The notes under the pieces were generated by a model, which saw only the letters and a list, made by a program, of their open reading frames with translations, searched no databases and had not been told where the DNA came from. The position numbers and the translations under genes were made by a program. From Lachnospiraceae bacterium M18-1 (GTDB lineage Bacteria > Bacillota > Clostridia > Lachnospirales > Lachnospiraceae), in assembly GCA_000403295.2 (NCBI GenBank), contig KE159605.1, positions 738,168 to 802,167 of the forward strand: 64,000 nucleotides of DNA, given 5' to 3'. This document shows, one piece after another, positions 43,686 through 52,696 of this stretch (the first letter of the stretch is position 1; each line of letters opens with the position of its first letter).

Positions 43686-43720
43686 CTAATATTTTCAATA
43701 AAACGTCTGGAACAGCAGTA

Positions 43721-43771
43721 AAATAGAAAAGTGAGCTGTCGTGAATTTTCCGACAGCCCACTTTTCTATTT
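43721..43771. terminator. long bidirectional terminator hairpin after the uridine-kinase-like gene
   Basis: AAATAGAAAAGTG-A-GCTGTCG pairs with CGACAGC-C-CACTTTTCTATTT: 21 positions with one mismatch, loop of 9. The outer AT-rich stem gives a T-rich tail on either strand. It stands between the kinase gene and the pot promoter. Confidence 0.8.
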
Positions 43772-43775
43772 TGCT

Positions 43776-43880
43776 ATTGGGCGGGACGCCCAATGAACCT
43801 CTGACAGACGCTGTGTCAGCAGCGGATAGTCTGCGCAGCAGGCAAGTCTGAGGTCTGCTGTTCCACCTTTCAGCTGCTGC
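43776..43880. other. GC-rich, self-complementary stretch of unknown role
   Basis: It begins with ATTGGGCG-GGA-CGCCCAAT (43776-43794), then CTGAC...GTCAG (43801-43819), then a CAGCAG...CTGCTG pair spanning about 43818-43861. These form adjoining hairpins directly after the kinase stop codon. No coding potential is convincing here. Confidence 0.4.
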
Positions 43881-43887
43881 ACATTCC

Positions 43888-45558
43888 TTACACCTGGAAG
43901 CAGCCCCCTCCAATAAATTCTCTTAATAGGGATTTTGCCGGCACGAAGTCGCTCTCGATCCCCACAAAATAATCAAAAAACTTCAAAAGCCTCTTCGCCT
44001 CCGCATATTCCGGGCTGTCCTTCTCAACACCGAACAGACGCGGCTCCACGTACTGCTTGAGCACCGCCAGTTCATAGAGCAGCGAGGAATTGAACATCAC
44101 ATCCGCTTCCTCCTGATAAGGAAAGATATTCGCCTCTTCCCCTCTTCTCACCGACCGCCACATGGCGATGGTCTTCTGGGCGGAATTTCCCCGGGTCCTC
44201 GCATCCCGCACGATCCGGCGGATCAGCCGCCCGTCGGTGGATGGGATCCGGTTGTGCTCATCTACATTGAGCTGGGTCAGGGCGCTGATATATATTTTAA
44301 ACTTATTCGCGTCATCCAGCATTTCCGTCAGCTTTGGATTCAGGCAGTGGATGCCCTCAATGACTAGGATATCATTCTCTCCAAGCTTTTTCGGCCTCGT
44401 GGAGCGGTTCTGCTTACCGGACTTAAAGTCAAAGATCGGAAGATACACTTCCTCGCCCCTCAGCAGTGCCTGCATATCCTGATTAAACAGGTCCACATCA
44501 ATAGCCTCCAGACATTCAAAATCAAACTCTCCATTGGCATCCCTGGGTGTTTTTTCCCGATCCACAAAGAAATTATCTACTGCAATGGGATGTGGCACAA
44601 GCCCGTTTACGCGGAGCTGAATAGACAGACGGTGTGAAAATGTGGTCTTTCCCGAGGAAGAAGGCCCGGCGATCAGAACAAATTTTACGTCCGGCCGTTC
44701 CGCGATCATTTTTGCGATCTCTGCAATCTTCCGCTCCTGGTGCGCCTCCTGGACAAGAACCATTTCCTGCATATTTCCCTTTGTCACCGCATCGTTGAGC
44801 ATTCCTACCGTATCGATCCCCTGCTGGTCTCCCCAGGCAACGGATTCACGAAGCACCTGGAACAGCTTCCTGTGAGGCTCAAATGGCGGCACCGCATCCG
44901 GCTGGTTCATGGTCGGCATCTGGATCACAAACCCTTCCTCATAGAGGTGGAGGGCAAAATATTTCAGATACCCGGTATCCGGAACCATATACCCGTAAAA
45001 ATAATCTTCAAAATTTTTGATGCTGTATATATTGACCCTGGATACCCTGCGGTATTCAAACAGATGCTCCTTATCATACATCTTATGTCTGCGGAAACGT
45101 TCGATAGCGTCGTTGGTATGTACGGACCGCTTCTGGATCGGAACCTGCTCCGCCGACAGTTCCCGCATCCTTGCATCCACCTTTTTCAGAAACGCCTCGT
45201 CCACCGTCACATTCCCTTCTACCGTACAGTAATAACCCTTGCTCACTGAAAAATGAATCCTCACCCGCTCCACATTGTCATATCCGCCTACATTATGTAC
45301 CGCTTTCACCAGCAGCAGGCACATGCTCCGCTTATACGTCTCATGTCCGATATGCTGTGCCGTCGTGATAAATCCAAGCTCGCAGTCCTTTTTCAGATCT
45401 TTATTGAGTTCCTGAAGCTGATACTTGTTGACATACACCAAAACGATGGGATGAGGATAAAGATGCTGAAATTCCTCCGCAATCTCCCGGTATGTCGTAC
45501 CCTCTGCATATTGTCTGGTCTCCTCCCCGATTGTTACTGTGTACATTTTTTTGCCCAT
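43888..45558 (-). CDS. uridine-kinase-like nucleoside kinase with TGS/threonyl-tRNA-synthetase-like N-terminus
   Basis: A 556-residue protein. Residues 1-60 form a TGS-like domain (YTVTIGEETRQYAEGTTYRE), followed by a region like the second domain of threonyl-tRNA synthetase (EYRRVSRVNIYSIKNFEDYF and GFVIQMPTMNQPDAVPPFEP). From about 285 it has a phosphoribulokinase/uridine kinase fold with Walker A LIAGPSSSGKTTFSHRLS and HPIAVDNFFVDREKTPRDAN. This architecture is widespread in Clostridia and annotated as nucleoside kinase; the true substrate is not certain. Single gene ending in a strong terminator. Confidence 0.9.
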   Translation of the reverse strand: MGKKMYTVTIGEETRQYAEGTTYREIAEEFQHLYPHPIVLVYVNKYQLQELNKDLKKDCELGFITTAQHIGHETYKRSMCLLLVKAVHNVGGYDNVERVRIHFSVSKGYYCTVEGNVTVDEAFLKKVDARMRELSAEQVPIQKRSVHTNDAIERFRRHKMYDKEHLFEYRRVSRVNIYSIKNFEDYFYGYMVPDTGYLKYFALHLYEEGFVIQMPTMNQPDAVPPFEPHRKLFQVLRESVAWGDQQGIDTVGMLNDAVTKGNMQEMVLVQEAHQERKIAEIAKMIAERPDVKFVLIAGPSSSGKTTFSHRLSIQLRVNGLVPHPIAVDNFFVDREKTPRDANGEFDFECLEAIDVDLFNQDMQALLRGEEVYLPIFDFKSGKQNRSTRPKKLGENDILVIEGIHCLNPKLTEMLDDANKFKIYISALTQLNVDEHNRIPSTDGRLIRRIVRDARTRGNSAQKTIAMWRSVRRGEEANIFPYQEEADVMFNSSLLYELAVLKQYVEPRLFGVEKDSPEYAEAKRLLKFFDYFVGIESDFVPAKSLLREFIGGGCFQV

Positions 45559-45797
45559 AGATCATACCTCTGCCTTTCGTTCATTTTTCAGGCTGTCCTG
45601 TAATTTGAAGCAGCTCGCACCAATCAACACATACATTGGAAAAGGCCTCTTCCTGTTACAGAAAAAGTCCTCCACCTTGCGGCAAAGGACTTCATACAAC
45701 CCACATTTCCATACCACACCAGTCGGTGGCAAACGCTCTTTTTATAGCTTTATTCTAGCAAAGACAATATGTAAAGTCAATACTGACCGGAAATTTG

Positions 45798-46943
45798 TCA
45801 GGATAATATCTGCCATGGATCTGTAAAGCGCAAAAAAGCCTCGTAAAATCTTTTTTCCTTTTCTTCTTCACTATTTTTAGGTATTCCCAATCTACTAAGT
45901 GCCTTTTGAACTGCTTCTTTTGCCGAATGTACGGAATCTCCTAATACATCACTTCCACCTCCATTATACGCATTTTCCATCGACATGACAAATAGCTTTG
46001 TTAATCGGGTGAGCATGCCTTCAGAATTCATTGCCATGCCATTCACACCGCTTTCTTTTTCTGCTTTTTTCCAGGCCTCTTTTACTTCACCGGGTGCATC
46101 TGGTCCCAAAGTCTCTAAGCCATCAAATGATTTTCTTGTTTTCTTTCCTTTTTCATTGCCAGATTTTAGTTTGCCCAAAATTTGAGCCAGTCTGCCGCTG
46201 CTCTCTTTTTGTTTTTCATAGTATGATCTCACCTTAGATATATCAGATGCCCGAACCGATGATTTTCCATCCAATAATGCCTGAATCCAATAGTCATACA
46301 TCATTTCTTCGTTCTGAAACCGGCTCAGGTAATTGTTCCCACTGTTCAGCCACTGGGAGAAATGCCCATTTGCTGCAATGATAACATTAGCTGCCGGATC
46401 TCCCTGACATAAGAACTGATTTTCAACATCCTCATGAGAAATCACATTCATGCCTGATAATTCTGCCATTAAATTGTAAAATTCAGTTTTCGACATATTT
46501 TCTACATCATACTTTTCCTGCAGATAATGAATCTGATCCTCTGTAAGTTCGCTGGTGCCATCGGCATTCCAATTGATCTTCTCATCCAATTTGATGCCCA
46601 ATATTTCACAAAATGTTTTACTGATGGATTCATAATCATATTCTTCCGCAGATTGCGCTGACTCTTCTTTTTCTTCTATCTTATTTTCCAATGGATGATT
46701 TCTGCTGCGCAAAAAAAGTTCCTGTTCCAACGCATCCTGATATTGCGCCACTATTTCCCTTGCATCCGAAGCAGATGCATTTTTAATTGACTTATCTGAT
46801 TCCGCGGAAGCAGGCGCATCACTTACTGAATTTATAGATCTACAAGAAAAAAAACTATATTCTCCCTTTTTTTGTTTTATCCCAAAATGAGTCTGATATT
46901 GAGGTTGTCTGCTGCAAGAATCCTGAAAGCTTATTCTGCTCAT
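45798..46943 (-). CDS. unrecognised 381-residue protein
   Basis: I do not recognise the family. The start is well supported (AGGAGAACATT before ATG). The protein is soluble, with no signal or membrane helix. Residues 1-60 are Ser- and basic-rich; 60-110 form a charged helix (AQYQDALEQELFLRSRNHPL and an E-rich run). The middle (about 120-240) reads WNADGTSELTEDQIHYLQEK and GMNVISHEDVENQFLCQGDP. The C-terminal half is helical and charged, with a Gly stretch (NAYNGGGSDVLGD). The base composition is richer in AT than the neighbouring metabolic genes, suggesting later acquisition. Isolated gene. Confidence 0.75.
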   Translation of the reverse strand: MSRISFQDSCSRQPQYQTHFGIKQKKGEYSFFSCRSINSVSDAPASAESDKSIKNASASDAREIVAQYQDALEQELFLRSRNHPLENKIEEKEESAQSAEEYDYESISKTFCEILGIKLDEKINWNADGTSELTEDQIHYLQEKYDVENMSKTEFYNLMAELSGMNVISHEDVENQFLCQGDPAANVIIAANGHFSQWLNSGNNYLSRFQNEEMMYDYWIQALLDGKSSVRASDISKVRSYYEKQKESSGRLAQILGKLKSGNEKGKKTRKSFDGLETLGPDAPGEVKEAWKKAEKESGVNGMAMNSEGMLTRLTKLFVMSMENAYNGGGSDVLGDSVHSAKEAVQKALSRLGIPKNSEEEKEKRFYEAFLRFTDPWQILS

Positions 46944-47321
46944 AATGTTCTCCTATTCTAGATTGAGTGTTCTCGAAAATACTCATACTTTTCAAAATCT
47001 GTTTTTTAGTTACTATTCACAGTAACGTTTTTTTCAATTAATCCGTCATTCATAATTGACACTACTCTTCATAAAAGTCCATAGTGAAAAACAGATATGT
47101 TTTTAATATCATTTAATTTGATACATGTTTGCCCTCTTATCTTTTTCTCATGGAAAACCTGAGTCAGCAGATCCAAATATCTTGTCTGGATTTTCTATAG
47201 CATATCCCATTCACATCACCCCCCTTCCTTAATCCCATAAATAAACTGTCTGTAAGACCTTAAAGTTTGTGCTGCTGCTAACATAAAAAACCATCTGGTT
47301 CATTATATTTTAAATCTGCTG
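46944..47321. other. AT-rich gap without a recognisable gene
   Basis: About 380 bp of AT-rich DNA between the unknown 381-residue protein and a small ORF. The only structure I can support is the 18-bp repeat remnant at 47009-47026. A short AACCA-GA-TGGTT stem with a T-run (minus strand, near 47289-47300) could be a weak terminator. Confidence 0.5.
47009..47026. repeat. 18-bp remnant of the GTTAC/GTAAC element (copy D)
   Basis: GTTACTATTCACAGTAAC keeps the left end and the outer right end of the hairpin family with the middle gone. It is flanked by GTTTTTTA and GTTTTTTT, a 7-of-8 match that may be a faded target duplication, though low complexity makes this weak. Confidence 0.5.
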
Positions 47322-47549
47322 TCATATGTTATTTCTGGTTTTATTATACTTTATACTATTTGCTTTTTCAACCCCGCAACATTTCATCCCTGCGATTTTC
47401 ATCAGGTCTTTTGTCTGAAACCCTATTTTTCTCAGAGCGATAAAGTCCCGTTTCTTTTCAAAAAAACGATTATAAATTTTCTCCTCATCGGCAAACCGGA
47501 CCACTGCGTTTACCCGCCCATTTTTCTCTCTGAGAGTTTTTTCTTTCAT
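47322..47549 (-). CDS. small basic ORF after a sensor kinase, hypothetical
   Basis: A 75-codon frame 16 bp downstream of the kinase stop. It is Lys/Arg-rich (REKNGRVNAVVRFADEEKIY; FFEKKRDFIALRKIGFQTK) and has two adjacent cysteines (GMKCCGVEKAN). There is no signal peptide, membrane helix or clear ribosome site; translation could be coupled to the kinase. It does not resemble an AgrD-type signal peptide. It may be a real small protein or a chance or degraded frame. Confidence 0.35.
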   Translation of the reverse strand: MKEKTLREKNGRVNAVVRFADEEKIYNRFFEKKRDFIALRKIGFQTKDLMKIAGMKCCGVEKANSIKYNKTRNNI

Positions 47550-47565
47550 AAAAAAATCAATGGGT

Positions 47566-48858
47566 TTACTCTGAAATGCTCTCTGGATGTAATGAAATGT
47601 TCAGCAGCACATTCAAAAAAAACCGCTGTCCCACTTTTTCTGTCAGCATCGCACCATTATATTTTTCCGCCACCGATTTGATATTGGAAAGCCCGATTCC
47701 CGCTGGAGGCAACGGTTCATCTAAACAGGTGTTTTCAAATGCCAGCATATAGAAATCGCCCTGCCGCTCTCCGCTAATACGAATTGACTTTACTCCCTCG
47801 GTCAACCGGCACGCATTGATTGCATTATCCAAAGCGTTTGCAAAAATCACGCACAGATCAAAATCTTCTATCCCACAGGGCCTTGGCAGTAACAGAGAAA
47901 TCTCTGCTGTAATTTCCTTTGCCAGTCCCAATTTTTCACTCAACAAAATATCCACTACCGGATTGCCGGTTTGGTATGGAAAAGACAGGGAAGTTGAAAC
48001 CGTTTTCATCTTGTTCAGGTATGCTTTGCTTTCATCCAGTTCTCCATGATTTAACAGCCCATTAAGTACAGACAAGTGATTAGCAATATCATGGCGAAAT
48101 GCCTTCGTTTGTTCGTAACGCATTTGTGCCTCGGCAATATAGTTTTTTTGTGCTTGGGTTGCCTGCTCCAAAGATCGTAACGCCGCCTGCGTTTGAAAGC
48201 TGTGACAGATGTGTTGGTAGGCATACAGTGTGCAAAGCAACGCGGCCAGCCCCAGGATTTGCATGACGAATAACGCACTGTGTTTTCCGATCTCCCCTAA
48301 CGAAATGTAGGAGGGTAAGACGGTATATGAAGTTTGCAGAATATACAGTTCGGCAGCAAAGAAAAACAGTCCGGGAAATAGCAGCAAACCGACATACGGC
48401 ATTTGGGGATCTTCTGTCAGAGATAGACATTTCAATACCGCACCGCAGCAACAGGCGCAGACTGCAAAAACGGACAGCGTTGCTAAAAGAAGTAACAGAT
48501 ACAGCAGTTTTTTCCCGACCATACGGGATAATAGTATTACCTCTACCGAGTTGACAATACCGAAAGAAAGCTGAGAAATATAAACTGCCAAAATTGCAGC
48601 AGCCCAGGATATAAATCGCCGGTTTTGCAAAGCCAGACGGCTCACGCTGTATAGTAGAAGCAGCTCCGCACCGACGGGCAGCACATCGTGAAAGTCGAAT
48701 GTAGTGAAAAACCATTGTATGGTACAGAGCAGAAAAAAGTAGATTACGAAGTGCCATATTTTCTGTTTCTTCCCGGTCAGACGGCTGACAAACGCAATGT
48801 GCACTGCACTTAGCCCAAGCAGGCAAAGACCGTCAAGGCATAGGCTGAAATAATCCAT
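47566..48858 (-). CDS. GHKL-type sensor histidine kinase (AgrC-like), first of two
   Basis: A 430-residue kinase. The first 200 residues hold about six membrane helices, as in AgrC-type peptide sensors. A coiled segment leads to the phospho-acceptor region FRHDIANHLSVLNGLLNHGE, with His in FRHDIANH. The ATP-binding part has VIFANALDNAINACRLTEGV (N box) and GIGLSNIKSVAEKYNG (G box). It begins right at the stop of the LytTR regulator gene (TGATATG), with GAGAGGG upstream. The signal is unknown; no agrB/agrD gene is visible. Confidence 0.9.
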   Translation of the reverse strand: MDYFSLCLDGLCLLGLSAVHIAFVSRLTGKKQKIWHFVIYFFLLCTIQWFFTTFDFHDVLPVGAELLLLYSVSRLALQNRRFISWAAAILAVYISQLSFGIVNSVEVILLSRMVGKKLLYLLLLLATLSVFAVCACCCGAVLKCLSLTEDPQMPYVGLLLFPGLFFFAAELYILQTSYTVLPSYISLGEIGKHSALFVMQILGLAALLCTLYAYQHICHSFQTQAALRSLEQATQAQKNYIAEAQMRYEQTKAFRHDIANHLSVLNGLLNHGELDESKAYLNKMKTVSTSLSFPYQTGNPVVDILLSEKLGLAKEITAEISLLLPRPCGIEDFDLCVIFANALDNAINACRLTEGVKSIRISGERQGDFYMLAFENTCLDEPLPPAGIGLSNIKSVAEKYNGAMLTEKVGQRFFLNVLLNISLHPESISE

Positions 48859-48859
48859 A

Positions 48860-49573
48860 TCAAAAATCCCTCTCTTTCATATAACGCAAAAGAGCCTGCG
48901 TTAAATCTCGCTCACGCAATCTGGAAACAGGGATTTTATCGCCTTGTGACAGCATGACCTGTCCGGCATTGCATCCGCGGACATACTCAAGATTGACGAG
49001 ATAACTTCTGTGACACCTGAAAAACCGCCTGTCAAGGCGCTGTTCCATATCTTCCAGCTTGTCATAGTAGTCAACGATTTTTCCGTCATTTTTGTGGATA
49101 TAAATTTTTCGGCCTTGTACCTCGCAGTATAAAATCTGTTCCAACAAAATGACCTCGCAGGAAGTTCCTCGCTGTATAACAATGCTTTTGGCCTCTTTCG
49201 ACTGTAAAGATATGATTACCCTGTCCATGGTCCTCTTGAAATGACCGCTATCCAATGGTTTGATTAAATAATCGAACGCCTCCACTTCAAAGGCATCAAA
49301 AACGTACTCTTTCAAAACGGTCACAAAAATCAATATACTATGATTTTTCCTTTGGCGGAGCATTTTAGCGGTTTCCATCCCGTTTAAATATTCCATTTGA
49401 ATATCGAGGAAAATCACATCAAAATCACAGCCGTTTTCCAAAAGAGACCGGCCGTTTGAAAAGCTGCTGGCACAGTACGAAGTGAGCCGCTTTTCTTGCA
49501 TATATTGTGAAAGTTGATTTGTAATCTCCTGTGCCATAACCGGCTCATCATCACAAATTGCGAATTTTATCAT
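48860..49573 (-). CDS. LytTR-family response regulator, first of two
   Basis: A 237-residue regulator starting MIKFAICDDEPVMAQEITNQ. The receiver domain has the acidic pair (CDDEP), the phosphorylated Asp in CDFDVIFLDIQMEYLNGMET and Lys in YLIKPL. The C-terminal LytTR DNA-binding domain has RFFRCHRSYLVNLEYVRGC. The ATG at 49573 matches the family start; an open frame runs back to 49744, but that part is translated from the repeat and the preceding gene's tail. Cotranscribed with the kinase that follows. Confidence 0.92.
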   Translation of the reverse strand: MIKFAICDDEPVMAQEITNQLSQYMQEKRLTSYCASSFSNGRSLLENGCDFDVIFLDIQMEYLNGMETAKMLRQRKNHSILIFVTVLKEYVFDAFEVEAFDYLIKPLDSGHFKRTMDRVIISLQSKEAKSIVIQRGTSCEVILLEQILYCEVQGRKIYIHKNDGKIVDYYDKLEDMEQRLDRRFFRCHRSYLVNLEYVRGCNAGQVMLSQGDKIPVSRLRERDLTQALLRYMKERDF

Positions 49574-49663
49574 TTTCATCACCACGTTTCTTAACAGAAT
49601 AACAGATATGGGATAAAAGAACAATCCCATTGTATCGAAATGGTCCTGATTTGTAATGAAATG

Positions 49664-49700
49664 GTTACAGTTCACGGCCCAACCGGCCGCGAACTGTAAC
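49664..49700. repeat. solo 37-nt GTTAC/GTAAC hairpin forming the 3' end of a kinase gene (copy E)
   Basis: GTTACAGTTCAC, core GGCCCAACCGGCC, GCGAACTGTAAC: 37 nt, one mismatch in a 12-bp stem. Read on the minus strand it supplies codons V-T-V-R-G-R-L-G-R-E-L and the TAA stop of the kinase gene. No direct repeat flanks it. Confidence 0.82.
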
Positions 49701-50999
49701 CTGCTCAGACGTGCGCCGCAGCGGCATACAGGCCGCAAGTACAAACCGATCCCCCTGCGCCTTTGCCTCCAGCGACCCGCCGTATCTGGCCGCGATCTCC
49801 CGCATACCGGGGATTCCGAACCCGTGCCTGCCGCTGTCCGGCTTTGTGGTTTTCAGCCGGCCGTCAATCTCCCCGCCAAACCCGTTTACCACCTTGAGCA
49901 TGAACATCCCCTTATCGCACCGGCACCGCAGGGAAATCTTTTGATCCTCTGCCGAAACGGCGGCGCGTATGGCATTGTCCAGGGCATTTCCGATCAGGGA
50001 GCACAAATCGATGTCCGCAATGGAAATCCTCTCTTCCAGCAAAATCCGAAAATCGTAGTCCAGCCCTTTTTGCAGGATCAGATCCACTTTGGAACAGAGG
50101 AGCGCATTGACCGCCTCATTTTCACAGAAGCGCGCCTTCTGCCCCGGCTGCACTTCCCCCAGCAGGCCGTCCAGATACGCGGCAGCCTCCCCCGGCTTGC
50201 CCCCTGCAAGCAATCCCCGGAGGGTAAACAGATGATTCTTCATATCATGACGGACATGCCGGATTCGGGTTTCCTCCTGCCTAAGGCTCTCGTAATAGTC
50301 TTCCCGCAGTTCCAAAAGATGCACAGCCCTCTCCATCTGCTCATAATCCGCAAGTGCGGAAACCGCAGCCAGGATGGTGAAGGACGTCAGAAACACAGAA
50401 GGCAGAATGACCAGCCCCATCGCCCAGATCTGGACATACGCGGGATCACCGAAGCGTTCGCTCATACCCAGGGTGACCAGCGCGGCCAAAGTCCCCAGCG
50501 GCATCAGCGAAAACCAGAAAAGAATCTTCCAGAGCCGCTTCGGCAGATACACCCATTTCTCCGGCAGTTTCCTTTTCAGATAAAAAAAGATCAGGATATA
50601 AGAGACGCACCTGCATCCGTCAAAAACCATTCTGGAGCTGCTCGTGTATGGCCCGACACCTTCCAGGTAGGTGCCGAAAAAGGCGCTGAGGGACATTTCC
50701 AGACAGAAGAACGTAAACACCGTACAGAGACGCCCATATCTGTTTCCCTGCGTACAGAGCATAACCGTCCCGATAAAGGGAGGGGCGGTCAGGAGCAGAT
50801 TTTCATCTCCCAGCCAGATGGGCATGAAGCTGCTGATGCCAAACGCGGCGAACAGGACCAGTTTGCAGATCCAGTTCTGCCGCGGCTGTATATAACGGAC
50901 AAATAACCGGTAAATGCAGAATCCGCCGAGCAGGATACAGACCATACTGTAAAGCCACTCCAACATCCCCCAGGGTTCTATGATATAAACAGATTCCAT
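49665..50999 (-). CDS. GHKL-type sensor histidine kinase, second of two
   Basis: A 444-residue kinase with six to seven N-terminal membrane helices (LYSMVCILLGGFCIYRLFV at the start). The His box is RIRHVRHDMKNHLFTLRGLL; the N box is SLIGNALDNAIRAAVSAEDQ; the G box is RHGFGIPGMREIAARYGG. The final 11 residues (VTVRGRLGREL) and stop lie inside a mobile-element hairpin, so the natural C-terminus has been replaced or extended. It starts just after its response regulator gene (GGAGGACTGAAC before ATG). The divergent ABC transporter is its likely output. Confidence 0.92.
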   Translation of the reverse strand: MESVYIIEPWGMLEWLYSMVCILLGGFCIYRLFVRYIQPRQNWICKLVLFAAFGISSFMPIWLGDENLLLTAPPFIGTVMLCTQGNRYGRLCTVFTFFCLEMSLSAFFGTYLEGVGPYTSSSRMVFDGCRCVSYILIFFYLKRKLPEKWVYLPKRLWKILFWFSLMPLGTLAALVTLGMSERFGDPAYVQIWAMGLVILPSVFLTSFTILAAVSALADYEQMERAVHLLELREDYYESLRQEETRIRHVRHDMKNHLFTLRGLLAGGKPGEAAAYLDGLLGEVQPGQKARFCENEAVNALLCSKVDLILQKGLDYDFRILLEERISIADIDLCSLIGNALDNAIRAAVSAEDQKISLRCRCDKGMFMLKVVNGFGGEIDGRLKTTKPDSGRHGFGIPGMREIAARYGGSLEAKAQGDRFVLAACMPLRRTSEQVTVRGRLGREL

Positions 51000-51001
51000 G
51001 T

Positions 51002-51712
51002 TCAGTCCTCCAACGCCGCATACGTGAGTGCCATCATGGCCGATTCCCTGCAGGAGCGGCTCACAGGCAGCACGGCATCTCCGATATGGACCTCCGCTGC
51101 TGAAACCTCCTCCACTGCCGGGGCATACACAAGATACCTCTGATGAATCCGAACAAACTGTCTTCCAAGCCGGGACGCTACATGATCCAGTTTGTCGTAA
51201 AACACATATTCCCTCTCCGCTGTCACGCAGGTAACCATTCTCCGTTCCGAATAAAAATAGAGAATCTTTTTATAAGGAATCCGGTAGGTCACCTCCCCGT
51301 ATTTGCAAAAAAACGTACTGTTTTCATTCTGGTACAGCTTCGCCAGAATACGGTCCGCAATGGGTTCCAACTGAGGTTTTTTCACCGGCTTCATGAGATA
51401 GGCCAGCGCCCCCACGGAGTACCCGTCAAAAACCCGATCCGAGTAGCTGGTGACAAAGACCAGATCCAGCCGGTCGTCCGCTTTCCGTATCCTCTGGGCC
51501 GTTTCCATCCCGTCCATACCTGTCATTTTGATGTCCAGAAACAGGACGTCCAATTCCCCTCTGTGGGCCGAAAGCCAGCGCAGCGCCCGTTCCCCGGAAG
51601 AAAATTCCACAGTCGTACTCATAAGCCCCCTGCCCTCAAAAATCTGCTCCAGCGCGGCACGAAGCATCAGCCTGGCATCATAGATATCATCACATATTCC
51701 GATCCGGATCAC
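51002..51712 (-). CDS. LytTR-family response regulator, second of two
   Basis: A 236-residue regulator. The receiver domain begins IRIGICDDIYDARLMLRAAL, with the phospho-Asp in ELDVLFLDIKMTGMDGMETA and Lys in AYLMKPVKKPQ. The LytTR domain includes LGRQFVRIHQRYLVYAPAVE. I favour the GTG at 51712, which has AGGAGG at a normal distance; the ATG at 51718 is almost on top of that site. It is divergent from the ABC transporter genes. Confidence 0.9.
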   Translation of the reverse strand: MIRIGICDDIYDARLMLRAALEQIFEGRGLMSTTVEFSSGERALRWLSAHRGELDVLFLDIKMTGMDGMETAQRIRKADDRLDLVFVTSYSDRVFDGYSVGALAYLMKPVKKPQLEPIADRILAKLYQNENSTFFCKYGEVTYRIPYKKILYFYSERRMVTCVTAEREYVFYDKLDHVASRLGRQFVRIHQRYLVYAPAVEEVSAAEVHIGDAVLPVSRSCRESAMMALTYAALED

Positions 51713-51949
51713 GATCATCCCCTCCTTTTTCTGCCTGTCGCACAGAACATCCATTTCCCGTATCAGGCAATTTTATCTTACCATAAATCCGAATTTGTAT
51801 AAAACCAAACTTTACATGAAACTTGCCGTTTTTGATGAAATTGCTCCTCCTCCTGCAGACATTGACCTGTCCCCTGCCATAAATGACATGCCCTTTTGAA
51901 ATGAAACCGCCTTTGTGCTACGCTTCCCTGCAGAAAGGAAGTGATATTT

Positions 51950-52690
51950 ATGCTGCAGGTTTTAAAACTGCAAAAAAGTTATGGTGCAGGCAATACCATC
52001 TATCCCGTCCTCAAAGGGGTCTCTTTCACGGTTATGGACGGGGAATTTGCGGCGGTCATGGGAAGCTCCGGCTCCGGAAAGACCACCCTTTTGAACTGCA
52101 TCTCCCGGTATATACCGGTTGATTCCGGAAAGGTGAAGCTGGGGGATACAGACTTAAGCCTTTTGGACGAAACACAGATCGCAAGAGTCCGCAGCCGGGA
52201 ACTGGGATTTGTATTCCAGGATTTTCTCCTTCTGGACGGGCTGACGGTGAGGCAGAACATCCTCCTCCCGGCCATCATCGGCAATACCATATCCGATGCC
52301 GCCGAGGAACAGGCGGACCATCTGTGCACCATTTTCGGAATCGAAAAAATCTGTGAAAAATACCCTGCGGAAATCTCCGGCGGCGAGAAACAGCGCACCG
52401 CAGTTGCCAGGGCCCTGATCAACCACCCACAGCTCATTCTTGCGGATGAGCCCACCGGGAATCTGGATTCCAAGTCCGCCAGGGCCGTAATCGACACGTT
52501 TCTCCAGGCCAGGGATTCCCTGTCCGCCACCATTTTCATGGTCACACACGATTCGTTTGCGGCCAGCTTCTGCGACAAGGTCATCATATTACAGGATGGA
52601 CTGGTCTGGAAGGAATTATTACGGGACGGAAGAGAACGGCGCGCGTTCCAGGACGAACTGCTGAATGCGATAAGGGAGATGGGAAGGTGA
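51950..52690 (+). CDS. ABC transporter ATP-binding protein, BceA/MacB type
   Basis: A 246-residue ATPase. Walker A is GSSGSGKTTLLNCISRY, Q-loop FVFQDFLLLDGLTVRQNI, signature ISGGEKQRTAVARALINHPQ, Walker B LILADEPTGNLDSKSA and switch MVTHDSFAASFCDKV. These match the exporter/mechanotransmission group paired with FtsX-like permeases. The ATG at 51950 follows GGAAGTG. The permease gene follows after 6 bp. Confidence 0.95.
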   Translation: MLQVLKLQKSYGAGNTIYPVLKGVSFTVMDGEFAAVMGSSGSGKTTLLNCISRYIPVDSGKVKLGDTDLSLLDETQIARVRSRELGFVFQDFLLLDGLTVRQNILLPAIIGNTISDAAEEQADHLCTIFGIEKICEKYPAEISGGEKQRTAVARALINHPQLILADEPTGNLDSKSARAVIDTFLQARDSLSATIFMVTHDSFAASFCDKVIILQDGLVWKELLRDGRERRAFQDELLNAIREMGR

Positions 52691-52696
52691 TACGAA

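Noticed and set aside
43695..43913. 72-codon minus-strand frame across the terminator and hairpin cluster
   Set aside because: It runs through a 21-bp terminator stem and overlaps the end of the kinase gene; no protein features.
49574..49744. 57-codon N-terminal extension of the first LytTR regulator
   Set aside because: The extension is translated from the repeat hairpin and the upstream kinase tail. The receiver domain starts exactly at MIKFAICDDE with its own ribosome site.
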